Made by a program: the position numbers and the translations under genes. Shown here piece after piece: positions 1-8,739 of a stretch of DNA of 64,000 nucleotides (position 1 is the first letter of the stretch; each line of letters starts with the position of its first letter). Under the pieces are notes generated by a model. It saw nothing but the letters and a program-made list of their open reading frames with translations. It was not told the origin of the DNA and searched no databases. The stretch comes from Micromonospora mirobrigensis (lineage in GTDB: Bacteria > Actinomycetota > Actinomycetes > Mycobacteriales > Micromonosporaceae). Location of the stretch: positions 1,116,001 through 1,180,000 of the forward strand of contig NZ_FMCX01000001.1 in the NCBI RefSeq assembly GCF_900091555.1, given 5' to 3'.

Positions 1-1
1 C

Positions 2-232
2 GCGAAGGTACGCGCCGAGCAGGAGGCGGGCACCGACCCCGCCGACCCGAGGGTGCGGGCGCTGGCCCGCCGCTGGATGGAGCTGCTGGCCGCGTTCCAC
101 GGCGGGGATCCGGGGCTGCGCGACTCGCTCTACCGGATGCAGGCGGAGAACAGCGTCGAGATCAGCCAGCGGTACGCCGGCCCGAGCCCGGAGCTGATCG
201 CGTACGTGAAGGCGGCGAACGCGGCCGGCTGA
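2..232 (+). CDS. C-terminal fragment of a TipAS-domain (MerR-family) regulator
   Basis: The window opens inside a gene; 76 codons remain, ending in TGA. The visible part is a helical stretch (LARRWMELLAAFHGGDPGLR ... MQAENSVEISQRYAGPSPEL) typical of the end of the TipAS antibiotic-recognition domain found after a MerR-type HTH in TipA-like regulators. TipAS domains bind thiopeptides or other amphipathic drugs and turn the regulator into an activator. The HTH half is outside the window, so the MerR assignment is inferred from the family. It is transcribed toward a long gene-poor stretch. Confidence 0.7.
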   Translation, partial: AKVRAEQEAGTDPADPRVRALARRWMELLAAFHGGDPGLRDSLYRMQAENSVEISQRYAGPSPELIAYVKAANAAG

Positions 233-498
233 CCGCTCAGCCGGTCGCCCGCAGCCGGTCCGCCACCCCTCGCTGCGCCGGCGGGGTCCGTGCATGCCGT
301 CGTCGCGCCTTTCGATCTGATGACACAAACGACTCACCGTGCCGGGTGCCCCGCGGCGGAGCAGGCAGATCGATGTTGACGGTGCGCATCGGCTGTGGCC
401 GGAGGTGGTGATCGCGAGGCTGAGTCGTCTGTGCCATCAGGTCGGTAGCGTCCACAGGGGTCATCCGACGACCACTCCGGCAACGGGTGAGTCCCGGG

Positions 499-696
499 TC
501 AGATCGAGCGGCTGCGGCTGGAGCGGGGCAGCCGGCGTCGCTCCGGCCGGGACGGATGCGGAACGGGTGTGGCCGGGCCGGGCCTGGCCGCGCCGGGCGT
601 GGTCGGGCCGGGCGTGGTCGGGCCGGGCCTGGCCGCGCCGGCTTCGGGCGCGACCTTTGGCTGTGGTGCCGGCCGCGTCGCCGCAATGTCCCGCAT
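499..696 (-). CDS. Tentative small Pro/Thr/Ala-rich protein
   Basis: A 65-codon ORF with an ATG start preceded by a good ribosome binding site (GGGAGG, 6 nt spacer). The start reads MRDIAATRPAPQPKVAPEAG, followed by pentapeptide repeats (AARPG, PTTPG, PTTPG, AARPG) encoded by the 15-bp DNA repeat, and an Arg/Ser-rich basic tail. There is no signal peptide, membrane span or recognised domain. The in-frame repeat, reasonable residue composition and ribosome site favour coding; no known homologue and the GC-rich background argue against it. I do not recognise it. Confidence 0.3.
   Translation of the reverse strand: MRDIAATRPAPQPKVAPEAGAARPGPTTPGPTTPGAARPGPATPVPHPSRPERRRLPRSSRSRSI
577..636. repeat. 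Four tandem 15-bp units
   Basis: Units GCCGGGCCTGGCCGC, GCCGGGCGTGGTCGG, GCCGGGCGTGGTCGG, GCCGGGCCTGGCCGC follow head to tail (577-591, 592-606, 607-621, 622-636). The period is a multiple of three and lies in frame with the tentative minus-strand ORF. Confidence 0.8.
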
Positions 697-745
697 GGTC
701 CGCCTCCCGACGCCGACTACCCGGTTGTACGGTTTCCGGGGCGGC

Positions 746-771
746 CCGGATCGGAATGATCACCGATCCGG
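746..771. promoter_or_regulatory. Inverted repeat upstream of the quinone oxidoreductase
   Basis: CCGGATCGG-N8-CCGATCCGG is a perfect 9-bp inverted repeat ending 43 bp before the ATG of the next gene. The position suits an operator, but a weak hairpin is equally possible. No regulator is assigned. Confidence 0.35.
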
Positions 772-814
772 CGGGTAGGGCAGGGCCCCGGGCATCGAGG
801 TGAGGAGACCGGCG

Positions 815-1828
815 ATGAAGGCGATCGTGTACGAGCGCACCGGCGACCCGACGGTGCTCGAACTGGTCGACAAGCCGGTGCCGGAGCCCGGGCCGGGTGA
901 GTTGCTGGTACGGGTGGCCGTGTCGGGGGTGAACCCGACGGACTGGAAGGCCCGCCGGCAGTGGGCGTTGCCGGCCGGCTGGCAGACGCCCGGTCAGGAC
1001 GGCGCGGGCGTGGTCGAGGCGGTCGGCGGCGGGGTGGACCGGGAGTGGATCGGCGAGCGGGTCTGGCTGTGGGAGGTCGCGTGGCAGCGTCCGTGGGGCA
1101 CGGCGGCGGAGTACACGCTGGTGCCGGTGCGGCACGCCGTGCGGCTGGGTGACGCCTCGTTCGACCTGGGCGCCTGCCTGGGCATCCCGTTCCTGACCGC
1201 GCACCGCTGCCTCACGGCCGGTGAGTTCATGCCGGACAAGCTGCACGCGGGTGCCCTGTCGGACCACACGGTGCTGGTGCAGGGCGGGGCGGGCGCGGTG
1301 GGCAACGCGGCGATCCAGCTGGCCCGCTGGGCGGACGCGTGTGTGATCGCCACGGTGAGCAGCCCGGAGAAGGCGCAGCTGGCCGCGGCGGCCGGCGCGT
1401 CGTTCGTGGTCAACTACCGCGAGCAGGACGTGGTCGAGGAGGTCCGCAAGATCGCGCCCGACGGGGTGCACACGATCGTCGAGGTCTCCGCCGCCCGCAA
1501 CGCCGCCGCCGACGCCCAGCTGCTGCGCACCGGCGGCGCGGTCTGCGTGTACGCCGACGACGGCGGTGACGAGGTCACCATCCCGATCCGGTCGATGATG
1601 GTGCCGAACGCCCGCTGGCAGTTCGTGCTGGTCTACACCGAGCCGAAGGTGGCCAAGGCGCAGGGCGTCGAGGACGTGGCCGCCGCGGTCGCCCAGGGCG
1701 CGGTCCGGGTCGGTGAGGAGGCCGGCCTGCCGCTGCACCACCACGGGTTGTCCTCCGCGCGGGCCGCCCACGAGGCGGTGGAGAACTCGGTGGTCGGCAA
1801 GGTACTGATCACGACGAGTGACGCCTGA
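815..1828 (+). CDS. Zinc-free NADPH:quinone reductase-like MDR oxidoreductase
   Basis: 337 residues, the usual length for the quinone-oxidoreductase branch of the medium-chain dehydrogenase/reductase family. The N-terminal GroES-like domain (MKAIVYERTGDPTVLELVDK, then GVNPTDWKAR) is followed by the NADPH-binding Rossmann domain with QGGAGAVGNAAIQLARWA near residue 155. The zinc-ligand cysteines of alcohol dehydrogenases are absent. It probably reduces quinones or enones in the cytosol with NADPH; substrate unknown. The ATG at 815 is chosen over an in-frame GTG at 800 because that GTG lies within the ribosome site GAGGTGAGGAG. The gene stands alone and converges on the acyl-CoA ligase. Confidence 0.88.
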   Translation: MKAIVYERTGDPTVLELVDKPVPEPGPGELLVRVAVSGVNPTDWKARRQWALPAGWQTPGQDGAGVVEAVGGGVDREWIGERVWLWEVAWQRPWGTAAEYTLVPVRHAVRLGDASFDLGACLGIPFLTAHRCLTAGEFMPDKLHAGALSDHTVLVQGGAGAVGNAAIQLARWADACVIATVSSPEKAQLAAAAGASFVVNYREQDVVEEVRKIAPDGVHTIVEVSAARNAAADAQLLRTGGAVCVYADDGGDEVTIPIRSMMVPNARWQFVLVYTEPKVAKAQGVEDVAAAVAQGAVRVGEEAGLPLHHHGLSSARAAHEAVENSVVGKVLITTSDA

Positions 1829-1940
1829 CCAGGGCGTACGCAAGCGAATTTCGCAGTCACCGGGACAGAGGCGAACAAGTTTCGCAAGAATGACCGTGCG
1901 GGGCGCACCGTGCCGAACCGGGCACGGACCCCCCAGAAGC

Positions 1941-1977
1941 GGGCGGCCCCGGCGCGGTGCGAACGCCGGGGCCGCCC
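1941..1977. terminator. Bidirectional terminator hairpin
   Basis: A perfect 14-bp stem (GGGCGGCCCCGGCG / CGCCGGGGCCGCCC) with a 9-nt loop lies between two convergent genes. A second 8-bp inverted repeat (GGAGTACG, 1995-2002; CGTACTCC, 2021-2028) follows. Confidence 0.75.
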
Positions 1978-2037
1978 CTGGGGGGGATGTCTCAGGAGTA
2001 CGTCCCTGCCCAACAGGCGTCGTACTCCGCAAAAGTG

Positions 2038-3687
2038 TTACGGCGCCGTCAACTCGCGTACGGCCAGCCCGCCGTCGGCGTACCGGGAACGGACGACCTT
2101 CTTGTCGAACTTGCCGACGCTGGTCTTCGGCACCGCGTCGATGACCGCCCAACGCTCCGGCAGCTGCCACCGGGCGATCGTGCCGGCGAGGAACTCGCGC
2201 AGCTGCTCGACGCCGACCTCGGCGCCCTCGCGCAGCACCACGGTGGCCAGTGGACGCTCACCCCAACGCTCGTCCGGCACCCCCACCACGCAGGCCTCCA
2301 CCACGTCCGGGTGGGCCATCAAGGCGTTCTCCAGCTCCACCGACGAGATCCACTCGCCGCCGGACTTGATCACGTCCTTGGCCCGGTCGGTCAGCGTGAT
2401 GAAGCCGTCCGGCGAGAGGGTGCCGACGTCCCCGGTACGCAGCCAGCCGTCGCGGAACTTCTCCTCGTCCGGGATGTCGTCACCGACGTACGTGGCGGTC
2501 ACCCACGGCCCACGAACCTCCAGCTCGCCGACGGACGTCCCGTCGGCGGGCAGCGGCTCGCCCAGCGGGCCGACGATGCGCGCCTGCACCCCGGCGGGCA
2601 CTCGCCCCTGCGTGTAGCGGTAGCGCCAGGCATCGTCGCCGGTCGCCCCGGCCGGCGGGCGGGAGACCGAGCCGAGCGGGGACATCTCGGTCATCCCCCA
2701 GGCGTGCACCACCTCGATGCCGTGCCGCTCCGAGAAGGCGTGCATCAGCGCCGGCGGACAGGCCGAACCACCGACGATCGCCTCCTTCAGCGAGGAGGTG
2801 TCCACGTCGTGGCTGTCCAGGTGGGCGAGCAGGTCGTTCCAGATGGTCGGCACCGCGCCGGCCAGGGTGGGCCGCTCGGTGGCGATCATCTCGGCGATCG
2901 GGGCGGCCTGGAGGAACCGGTCCGGCATGATCAGCGCCGCGCCGGAGAGGAACGCCGCGTACGGCAGGCCCCAGGACATCGCGTGGAACATCGGCACGAT
3001 GGCCAGCTCCCGGTCGGTCGGGCCCAGCCCGAAGCCCTCCGGCATGCAGATCTGCAACGAGTGCAGGTAGATGGAGCGGTGCGAGTAGGCGACCCCCTTG
3101 GGGTTGCCGGTGGTGCCGGAGGTGTAGCAGAGCGCGGCGGCGTCCCGCTCGTCGACCGCCGGCCAGTCGTAGCGGTCCGGCCGCCCGGCCAGCAGGTCGT
3201 CCCACCGGTGTACGGCGACCCGGTCGCCGGTCGCCGCGAGCAGCGCGGCCGGGTCGCCGCCGCCGACCACCACCACGTGCCGCAGCGTGGTCATCTGACC
3301 GATCGCCTTCGCCAGCAGCGGGATCAGCGTCGAGTCGACGATCACCACCCGGTCCTGCGCGTGGTTGGCGATGTAGGTGACCTGGTCGGGGAAGAGCCGG
3401 ATGTTCAGGGTGTGCAGCACCGCGCCCATGCTGGGCACGGCGAAGTACGCCACCAGGTGCTCGGCGTTGTTCCACATGAAGGTGGCGACCCGCTCGTCGC
3501 CGGTGACACCCAGCTCGTCACGGAGGGCATGGGCGAGCCGGGCGGCGGTGCGGCCGACCTCGGCGTACGACATCCTGCGGGGCTCGGCGCCGGTCCAGGT
3601 GACGACCTCCGCCGTGCCGTGCACGGTGGAGCCGTGTTCGAGGATCCGAGCGACCTGGAGGGGGGCGTCCATCATCGTGCTACGCAT
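2038..3687 (-). CDS. Fatty-acid-CoA ligase (AMP-forming acyl-CoA synthetase)
   Basis: 549 residues of the ANL adenylate-forming superfamily. The P-loop-like motif YTSGTTGNPKG, the hinge/A8 region GWLRTGDVG, KSGGEWISSVELEN and the catalytic lysine region KTSVGKFDKK near the C-terminus are all present. It activates a medium- or long-chain fatty acid with ATP to an acyl adenylate and transfers it to CoA. The start at MRSTMMDAPL is chosen because a TAGCTT -10 box (3695-3700) lies 7 nt before the ATG, giving a leaderless transcript; longer in-frame starts would lie upstream of this promoter. It is divergent from the Nudix gene across 55 bp. Chain-length specificity cannot be read from sequence. 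Confidence 0.9.
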   Translation of the reverse strand: MRSTMMDAPLQVARILEHGSTVHGTAEVVTWTGAEPRRMSYAEVGRTAARLAHALRDELGVTGDERVATFMWNNAEHLVAYFAVPSMGAVLHTLNIRLFPDQVTYIANHAQDRVVIVDSTLIPLLAKAIGQMTTLRHVVVVGGGDPAALLAATGDRVAVHRWDDLLAGRPDRYDWPAVDERDAAALCYTSGTTGNPKGVAYSHRSIYLHSLQICMPEGFGLGPTDRELAIVPMFHAMSWGLPYAAFLSGAALIMPDRFLQAAPIAEMIATERPTLAGAVPTIWNDLLAHLDSHDVDTSSLKEAIVGGSACPPALMHAFSERHGIEVVHAWGMTEMSPLGSVSRPPAGATGDDAWRYRYTQGRVPAGVQARIVGPLGEPLPADGTSVGELEVRGPWVTATYVGDDIPDEEKFRDGWLRTGDVGTLSPDGFITLTDRAKDVIKSGGEWISSVELENALMAHPDVVEACVVGVPDERWGERPLATVVLREGAEVGVEQLREFLAGTIARWQLPERWAVIDAVPKTSVGKFDKKVVRSRYADGGLAVRELTAP

Positions 3688-3742
3688 GGGTAACAAGCTA
3701 GTGTCGCCGGTCACGCGTTGGGAACCCCCGTATCTTGGCCGG
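3688..3742. promoter_or_regulatory. Divergent pair of leaderless promoters
   Basis: Minus strand: TAGCTT (3700-3695) then 7 nt to ATG at 3687. Plus strand: TATCTT (3731-3736) then 6 nt to GTG at 3743. Both match TANNNT at the spacing that puts transcription start on or next to the start codon. Neither gene has a Shine-Dalgarno sequence. Confidence 0.7.
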
Positions 3743-4234
3743 GTGAGCATCTCCTGGGCCGACTCGTACGTCGGTCAGCTGCGTTCCCTGGCCGGCGACC
3801 GCACGTTGATGTTCGTCGGGGCCCGCGCGGTGCTGCGGGACAACGCCGCCCGGGTGCTGTTGATCAAGCGATCCGACAACGGCCACTGGGCGATGCCCGC
3901 CGGCGCGATGGAGCTGGGCGAGTCGATCGCCGACTGCGCCGTGCGCGAGGTCCGCGAGGAGACCGGCCTGCGGGCGCTGCGGGTCAGCGCGTTCGCCCTC
4001 TACACCGGGCCGGACCGCACCCACACCAACATGTACGGGCACACGTACCAGATCTTCACCACGGCGTTCCGGATCGACGAGTGGGACGGCGAGCTGGCCC
4101 GGTTCACCGACGAGACCACCGACGCCGGCTTCTTCCACCGCGACGAGCTGCCCGCCCCGCTCTCGGCAAGCGTCCTGGAGACCCTGGCCGACCTGGACGT
4201 CTTCGAGCAGACCAACCGCCTGATCCTCAAGTAG
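3743..4234 (+). CDS. Nudix hydrolase
   Basis: 163 residues. A complete Nudix box GX5EX7REVXEEXGL begins at GAMELGESIADCAVREVREE near residue 53, preceded by a strand (RVLLIKRSDNGHWAMPAG) typical of the fold. The conserved glutamates bind Mg2+ and catalyse hydrolysis of a nucleoside diphosphate linked to X. The substrate is unknown. The GTG start is set by the -10 box TATCTT six bases upstream (leaderless). The gene ends 11 bp before a palindromic repeat that separates it from the convergent exporter gene. Confidence 0.9.
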   Translation: MSISWADSYVGQLRSLAGDRTLMFVGARAVLRDNAARVLLIKRSDNGHWAMPAGAMELGESIADCAVREVREETGLRALRVSAFALYTGPDRTHTNMYGHTYQIFTTAFRIDEWDGELARFTDETTDAGFFHRDELPAPLSASVLETLADLDVFEQTNRLILK

Positions 4235-4245
4235 CCGGTGCAAGC

Positions 4246-4296
4246 AGGGGCCCCCTGTTAACGCCTTCGGTATAGGAAGGGCCCCCTCTTAACACC
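4246..4296. repeat. Micromonospora-type GGGGCCCC/GTTAAC repeat, copy A
   Basis: Two 20-bp direct arms, AGGGGCCCCCTGTTAACGCC (4246-4265) and AAGGGCCCCCTCTTAACACC (4277-4296), flank the 11-nt spacer TTCGGTATAGG. The GGGGCCCC cores are self-complementary, so the arms can pair in RNA. It lies between two convergent genes. The same element occurs inverted at 11554-11610. I recall many similar copies in Micromonospora genomes; a genome search is needed to count them. Confidence 0.8.
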
Positions 4297-4307
4297 TCGC
4301 AGCCCGG

Positions 4308-5213
4308 TCAGAGCGTGGCCGGGCTCCTCGCCTCCATCTCGGCGGCGGTGTCGGCGGCGGGCGCGGTGGGCTCCGCCCGGGTGCCGCTGCGTTCCGCGCC
4401 GATGCCGGCGGCGACCACGAAGGCGATCCCGGCCACCGCGGCCGGCCCGGGCACCTGCCCGAGCGCGAGCAGACCGACCAGCAGGGCGATCGCCGGTTCC
4501 AGGCTCATCAGGGTGCCGAACGCGGCGGCGGTGAGCCGGCGCAGCGCCAGCAGCTCCAACGCGAACGGGACGACCGGCAGCAGCACCGCCAGCCCGAGCC
4601 CGGCCAGCAGCACCGACCAGGTCAGGTCGCCGACCACCGACGGCCCGATGGCCACGGTGGCGACCACCCCGGCCACCGGCATGGAGACCGCCAGGCCGCG
4701 CAGCCCGGCGACCTCGTCGCCGACCCGCTGGGTGAGCAGGATGTACGCCGCCCAGCACAGCGCCGCGCCGAGGGCGTACCCGACGCCGACCGGGTCGACC
4801 CCGCCGTGCCAGGGCTCGGTGAGCAGCAGCACCCCGACCGCGGCGAGCGCCGCCCAGAGCCGGGCTCGGCCCCGCCCCCGGGCCACGGCGACGCCGAGCG
4901 GGCCGAGGAACTCCAGCGCGCTGGCCGTGCCGAGCGGCAGCCGGGCCACTGCGGCGATGAACAGGATGGTCACCGCGGCGGTCACCACGCCCAGCGCCAG
5001 GCAGGCGCGCAGGGCGGAGCGGGTGAAGGCCGACGGGCGGGGGCGGACCAGCACGGCCAGCAGCACGCCGGCCCAGGCCAGGCGCAGCCAGGCGGTGCCC
5101 TCGGGACCGACGGCGTCGAAGAGCCCGACCGAGGCGGCGAGGCCGAGTTGCACGCAGCTCATCGCGGCGACCGCCATGGCGGTGCCGGCGCGGGCCGAGG
5201 TGGTGACGGACAT
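4308..5213 (-). CDS. EamA/RhtA-type DMT-superfamily exporter
   Basis: 301 residues with ten predicted hydrophobic segments in two EamA repeats, for example [19 protein letters not shown] and [20 protein letters not shown], resembling the amino-acid/threonine exporter RhtA. It likely exports a small amino acid or metabolite across the cytoplasmic membrane. The start at [10 protein letters not shown] places the N-terminus just before the first membrane span. A LysR gene is divergent, with a palindrome between them, so LysR-controlled export is likely. The soluble tail ends [12 protein letters not shown], very like the tail of the MFS exporter 1 kb downstream ([12 protein letters not shown]), although the families are unrelated. 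Confidence 0.88.
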   Translation of the reverse strand: MSVTTSARAGTAMAVAAMSCVQLGLAASVGLFDAVGPEGTAWLRLAWAGVLLAVLVRPRPSAFTRSALRACLALGVVTAAVTILFIAAVARLPLGTASALEFLGPLGVAVARGRGRARLWAALAAVGVLLLTEPWHGGVDPVGVGYALGAALCWAAYILLTQRVGDEVAGLRGLAVSMPVAGVVATVAIGPSVVGDLTWSVLLAGLGLAVLLPVVPFALELLALRRLTAAAFGTLMSLEPAIALLVGLLALGQVPGPAAVAGIAFVVAAGIGAERSGTRAEPTAPAADTAAEMEARSPATL

Positions 5214-5255
5214 GCGCCCAGTAGAGCCCGCCCACACCGTTCGCGTCCACGTGTT

Positions 5256-5280
5256 AATGCTGGACGGAACGTTCAGCATT
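5256..5280. promoter_or_regulatory. Probable LysR operator between divergent genes
   Basis: The near-palindrome AATGCTGGACG / AACGTTCAGCATT spans 25 bp with its ends (AATGCTG ... CAGCATT) perfectly matched. It lies 42 bp upstream of the exporter start and 16 bp upstream of the regulator's GTG, the normal place for a LysR-type recognition site that autoregulates and activates the divergent gene. Confidence 0.6.
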
Positions 5281-5296
5281 GCTGGACGATGGCGTC

Positions 5297-6175
5297 GTGG
5301 ACCTCCGTCGCCTGCGCCTGCTGCGGGAACTCGCCCGGCTCGGCTCGATGCGTCAGGTCGCCGAGGAGCTGCACGTCACCACCTCGACCGTGTCCCAGCA
5401 GCTCGCCGTCCTGGCCCGGGAGGTCGGCGCCGAACTGATCGAGCCGGACGGCCGCCGGGTCCGGCTCACCCCGGCCGGGCGGCGGCTGGCCGCCCACGCG
5501 GTGACCATCCTCGCCGCCGTCGACGCCGCCCGGCTGGACCTGGACCCGGCGGCCGAACCGTCCGGCGAGGTCCGGGTCGCCGGCTTCGCGACCGCCGTAC
5601 GCCGCTCACTGCTGCCGCTCACCGCCCGGCTCGCCGCCGACCGCCCGGGCGTGCGGCTGCGGATCCACGAGCACGAGCCCGCCGAGGCGTACGCGCTGCT
5701 CGGCACCGACGACGTCGACCTGGCCCTGGTCTACGACTACAACCTGGCGCCGACGCCGTTCGACTCCGCCGTCCAGGCCACCCCGCTCTGGTCGGCCGCC
5801 TGGCACCTCGGCGTGCCGAGCGGATCCACCGCTCCGACCGGGGACGCGGCGGCGGTCTTCGCCGGGTTCCGGGACGCGGACTGGATCGTCAACTCCCGGA
5901 ACGTCGCCGACGAGGTGGTGGTCCGCACCATCGCCTCGATGGCCGGCTTCACCCCGCGGATCGCGCACCGCGCCGACAGCCTGGAGCTGGTGCAGGACCT
6001 GATCGTCGCCGGGCTCGGGGTGGGCCTGCTCCCCGCCGACCAGCTCACCCTCCCCGGCGTACGCCTGCTGCCGCTGACCGGCCCGGAGGCGCTGCTGCGC
6101 GCGTACGCCGTGGTCCGTCGTGGTCGCGCGGCCTGGCCGCCGCTGGCCCTCATCCTCGACCAACTCACGACCTGA
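5297..6175 (+). CDS. LysR-family transcriptional regulator
   Basis: 292 residues. A winged HTH at residues 1-60 ([20 protein letters not shown], then [15 protein letters not shown]) is followed by the periplasmic-binding-fold effector domain ([20 protein letters not shown] ... [10 protein letters not shown]). A TTG 18 nt upstream is possible, but GTG at 5297 gives the family-typical VDLRRLRLL beginning. It is divergent from the EamA exporter with a palindrome between them, so its likely job is to sense the exported metabolite and control the exporter. Confidence 0.88.
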   Translation: MDLRRLRLLRELARLGSMRQVAEELHVTTSTVSQQLAVLAREVGAELIEPDGRRVRLTPAGRRLAAHAVTILAAVDAARLDLDPAAEPSGEVRVAGFATAVRRSLLPLTARLAADRPGVRLRIHEHEPAEAYALLGTDDVDLALVYDYNLAPTPFDSAVQATPLWSAAWHLGVPSGSTAPTGDAAAVFAGFRDADWIVNSRNVADEVVVRTIASMAGFTPRIAHRADSLELVQDLIVAGLGVGLLPADQLTLPGVRLLPLTGPEALLRAYAVVRRGRAAWPPLALILDQLTT

Positions 6176-6199
6176 CCCGGTCGGGGTCCGCCCAGCCGG

Positions 6200-7903
<1,704 letters not shown>

Positions 7904-7979
7904 TCATGCGCCCGGCTCGGGAAAACCCTCTGGCACCCGGGACTGGCCCTCTGTCGCACGCCGCTACGAGGGCCCGACG

Positions 7980-8026
7980 TGCGGCATCCCGGGCCGTCCG
8001 GAGCTGAGGACGGGCCGGGATGCCGC
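7980..8026 (-). terminator. Terminator after the DJ-1/PfpI gene
   Basis: A 20-bp stem (TGCGGCATCCCGGGCCGTCC paired with 8007-8026, one mismatch) with a 7-nt loop starts 22 bp past the stop codon of the minus-strand gene and insulates the MFS gene. Confidence 0.75.
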
Positions 8027-8047
8027 AGATCGGTCGCACCGAACCGC

Positions 8048-8596
8048 TCAGTGGCGGCCCTCGGCGAACTCCTCGACGATCTTGGCGCAGAAGGCCGGCA
8101 GGTCGTCCGGCTTCCGGCTGCTGACCAGGCCGTTGTCGGTGACGCACTCCTCGTCGACCCAGTTCGCGCCGGCGTTGGTCAGGTCGGTGCGCAGGCTGGG
8201 CCAGGAGGTCATCCGGCGACCCCGGACCACGTCCGCCTCGATCAGCGTCCACGGGCCGTGGCAGATCACCCCGACCGGCTTGCCGGCGTCGAAGAACGAC
8301 CGGACGAACCGCACCGCCTCCTGGTCGGCCCGCAGGAAGTCCGGGTTCGCCACCCCGCCCGGCAGCACCAGGGCGTCGTACGCCCCGGCGTCCGCCTGCT
8401 CGGCGGTCACGTCCACGTCGTACGTCTTGGACTGGTCCAGGTGGTTGAAGGACTGGATCGTGCCGGGCTTCAGCGAGACCAGCTCGACCGCCGCCCCGGC
8501 CTGCTCCACCGCCTCGCGCGGCTGGACGTACTCGACCTCCTCGACGCCATCGGCTGCCAGGAAGGCGATCCGCTTGCCCTGTAGTTCGTTGGCCAT
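8048..8596 (-). CDS. DJ-1/PfpI-family protein (type 1 glutamine amidotransferase fold)
   Basis: 182 residues. The nucleophile elbow is VICHGPWTLIEA with Cys near residue 115 and an adjacent His; the start GKRIAFLAADGVEEVEYVQP matches PfpI/YhbO proteins, which act as stress-linked deglycases, glyoxalases or chaperones. The ATG is preceded by GAGAGGAG. A SigB-like promoter (GTTT-N15-GGGAAC) lies 33-57 bp upstream, so stress induction is plausible. Divergent from hldE. Confidence 0.88.
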   Translation of the reverse strand: MANELQGKRIAFLAADGVEEVEYVQPREAVEQAGAAVELVSLKPGTIQSFNHLDQSKTYDVDVTAEQADAGAYDALVLPGGVANPDFLRADQEAVRFVRSFFDAGKPVGVICHGPWTLIEADVVRGRRMTSWPSLRTDLTNAGANWVDEECVTDNGLVSSRKPDDLPAFCAKIVEEFAEGRH

Positions 8597-8628
8597 GTCG
8601 TACTCCTCTCCGGGGTGATCCTGGAATC

Positions 8629-8653
8629 GTTCCCGGGGCGGTTTGCCCGAAAC
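8629..8653 (-). promoter_or_regulatory. Possible SigB/SigH-type promoter of the PfpI gene
   Basis: On the minus strand, GTTT (8653-8650), 15 nt, GGGAAC (8634-8629). The -35 is consensus and the -10 differs by one base from GGGTAC. It would give a leader of about 25 nt containing the ribosome site. Confidence 0.45.
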
Positions 8654-8739
8654 ACGGCACGCGGGTGGGCGTCGCCACCTCACGACCCCGGTCGATGCGC
8701 GCAGGTTTGATCCGGACCGGCGCGGGGACCCGGAGGGGC

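Larger units (their letters stand above)
233..814. other. Long stretch without a confident gene
   Basis: No ORF here has convincing family features. It holds four 15-bp tandem units (577-636), a tentative 65-codon minus-strand ORF (499-696) and a 9-bp inverted repeat just upstream of the quinone oxidoreductase (746-771). Longer overlapping ORFs are Arg/Pro/Ala/Gly-rich and look like GC-bias artefacts. Confidence 0.6.

Noticed and set aside
1848..1895. Two GCGAA...TTCGC inverted repeats downstream of the quinone oxidoreductase
   Set aside because: They lie in a convergent intergenic region where operators are not expected, and are short; a strong terminator nearby explains the region better.
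461..2170. Long minus-strand ORF across the quinone oxidoreductase gene
   Set aside because: Arg/Gly/Pro/His-rich composition without domains; it is the antisense of a real gene in a GC-rich genome.
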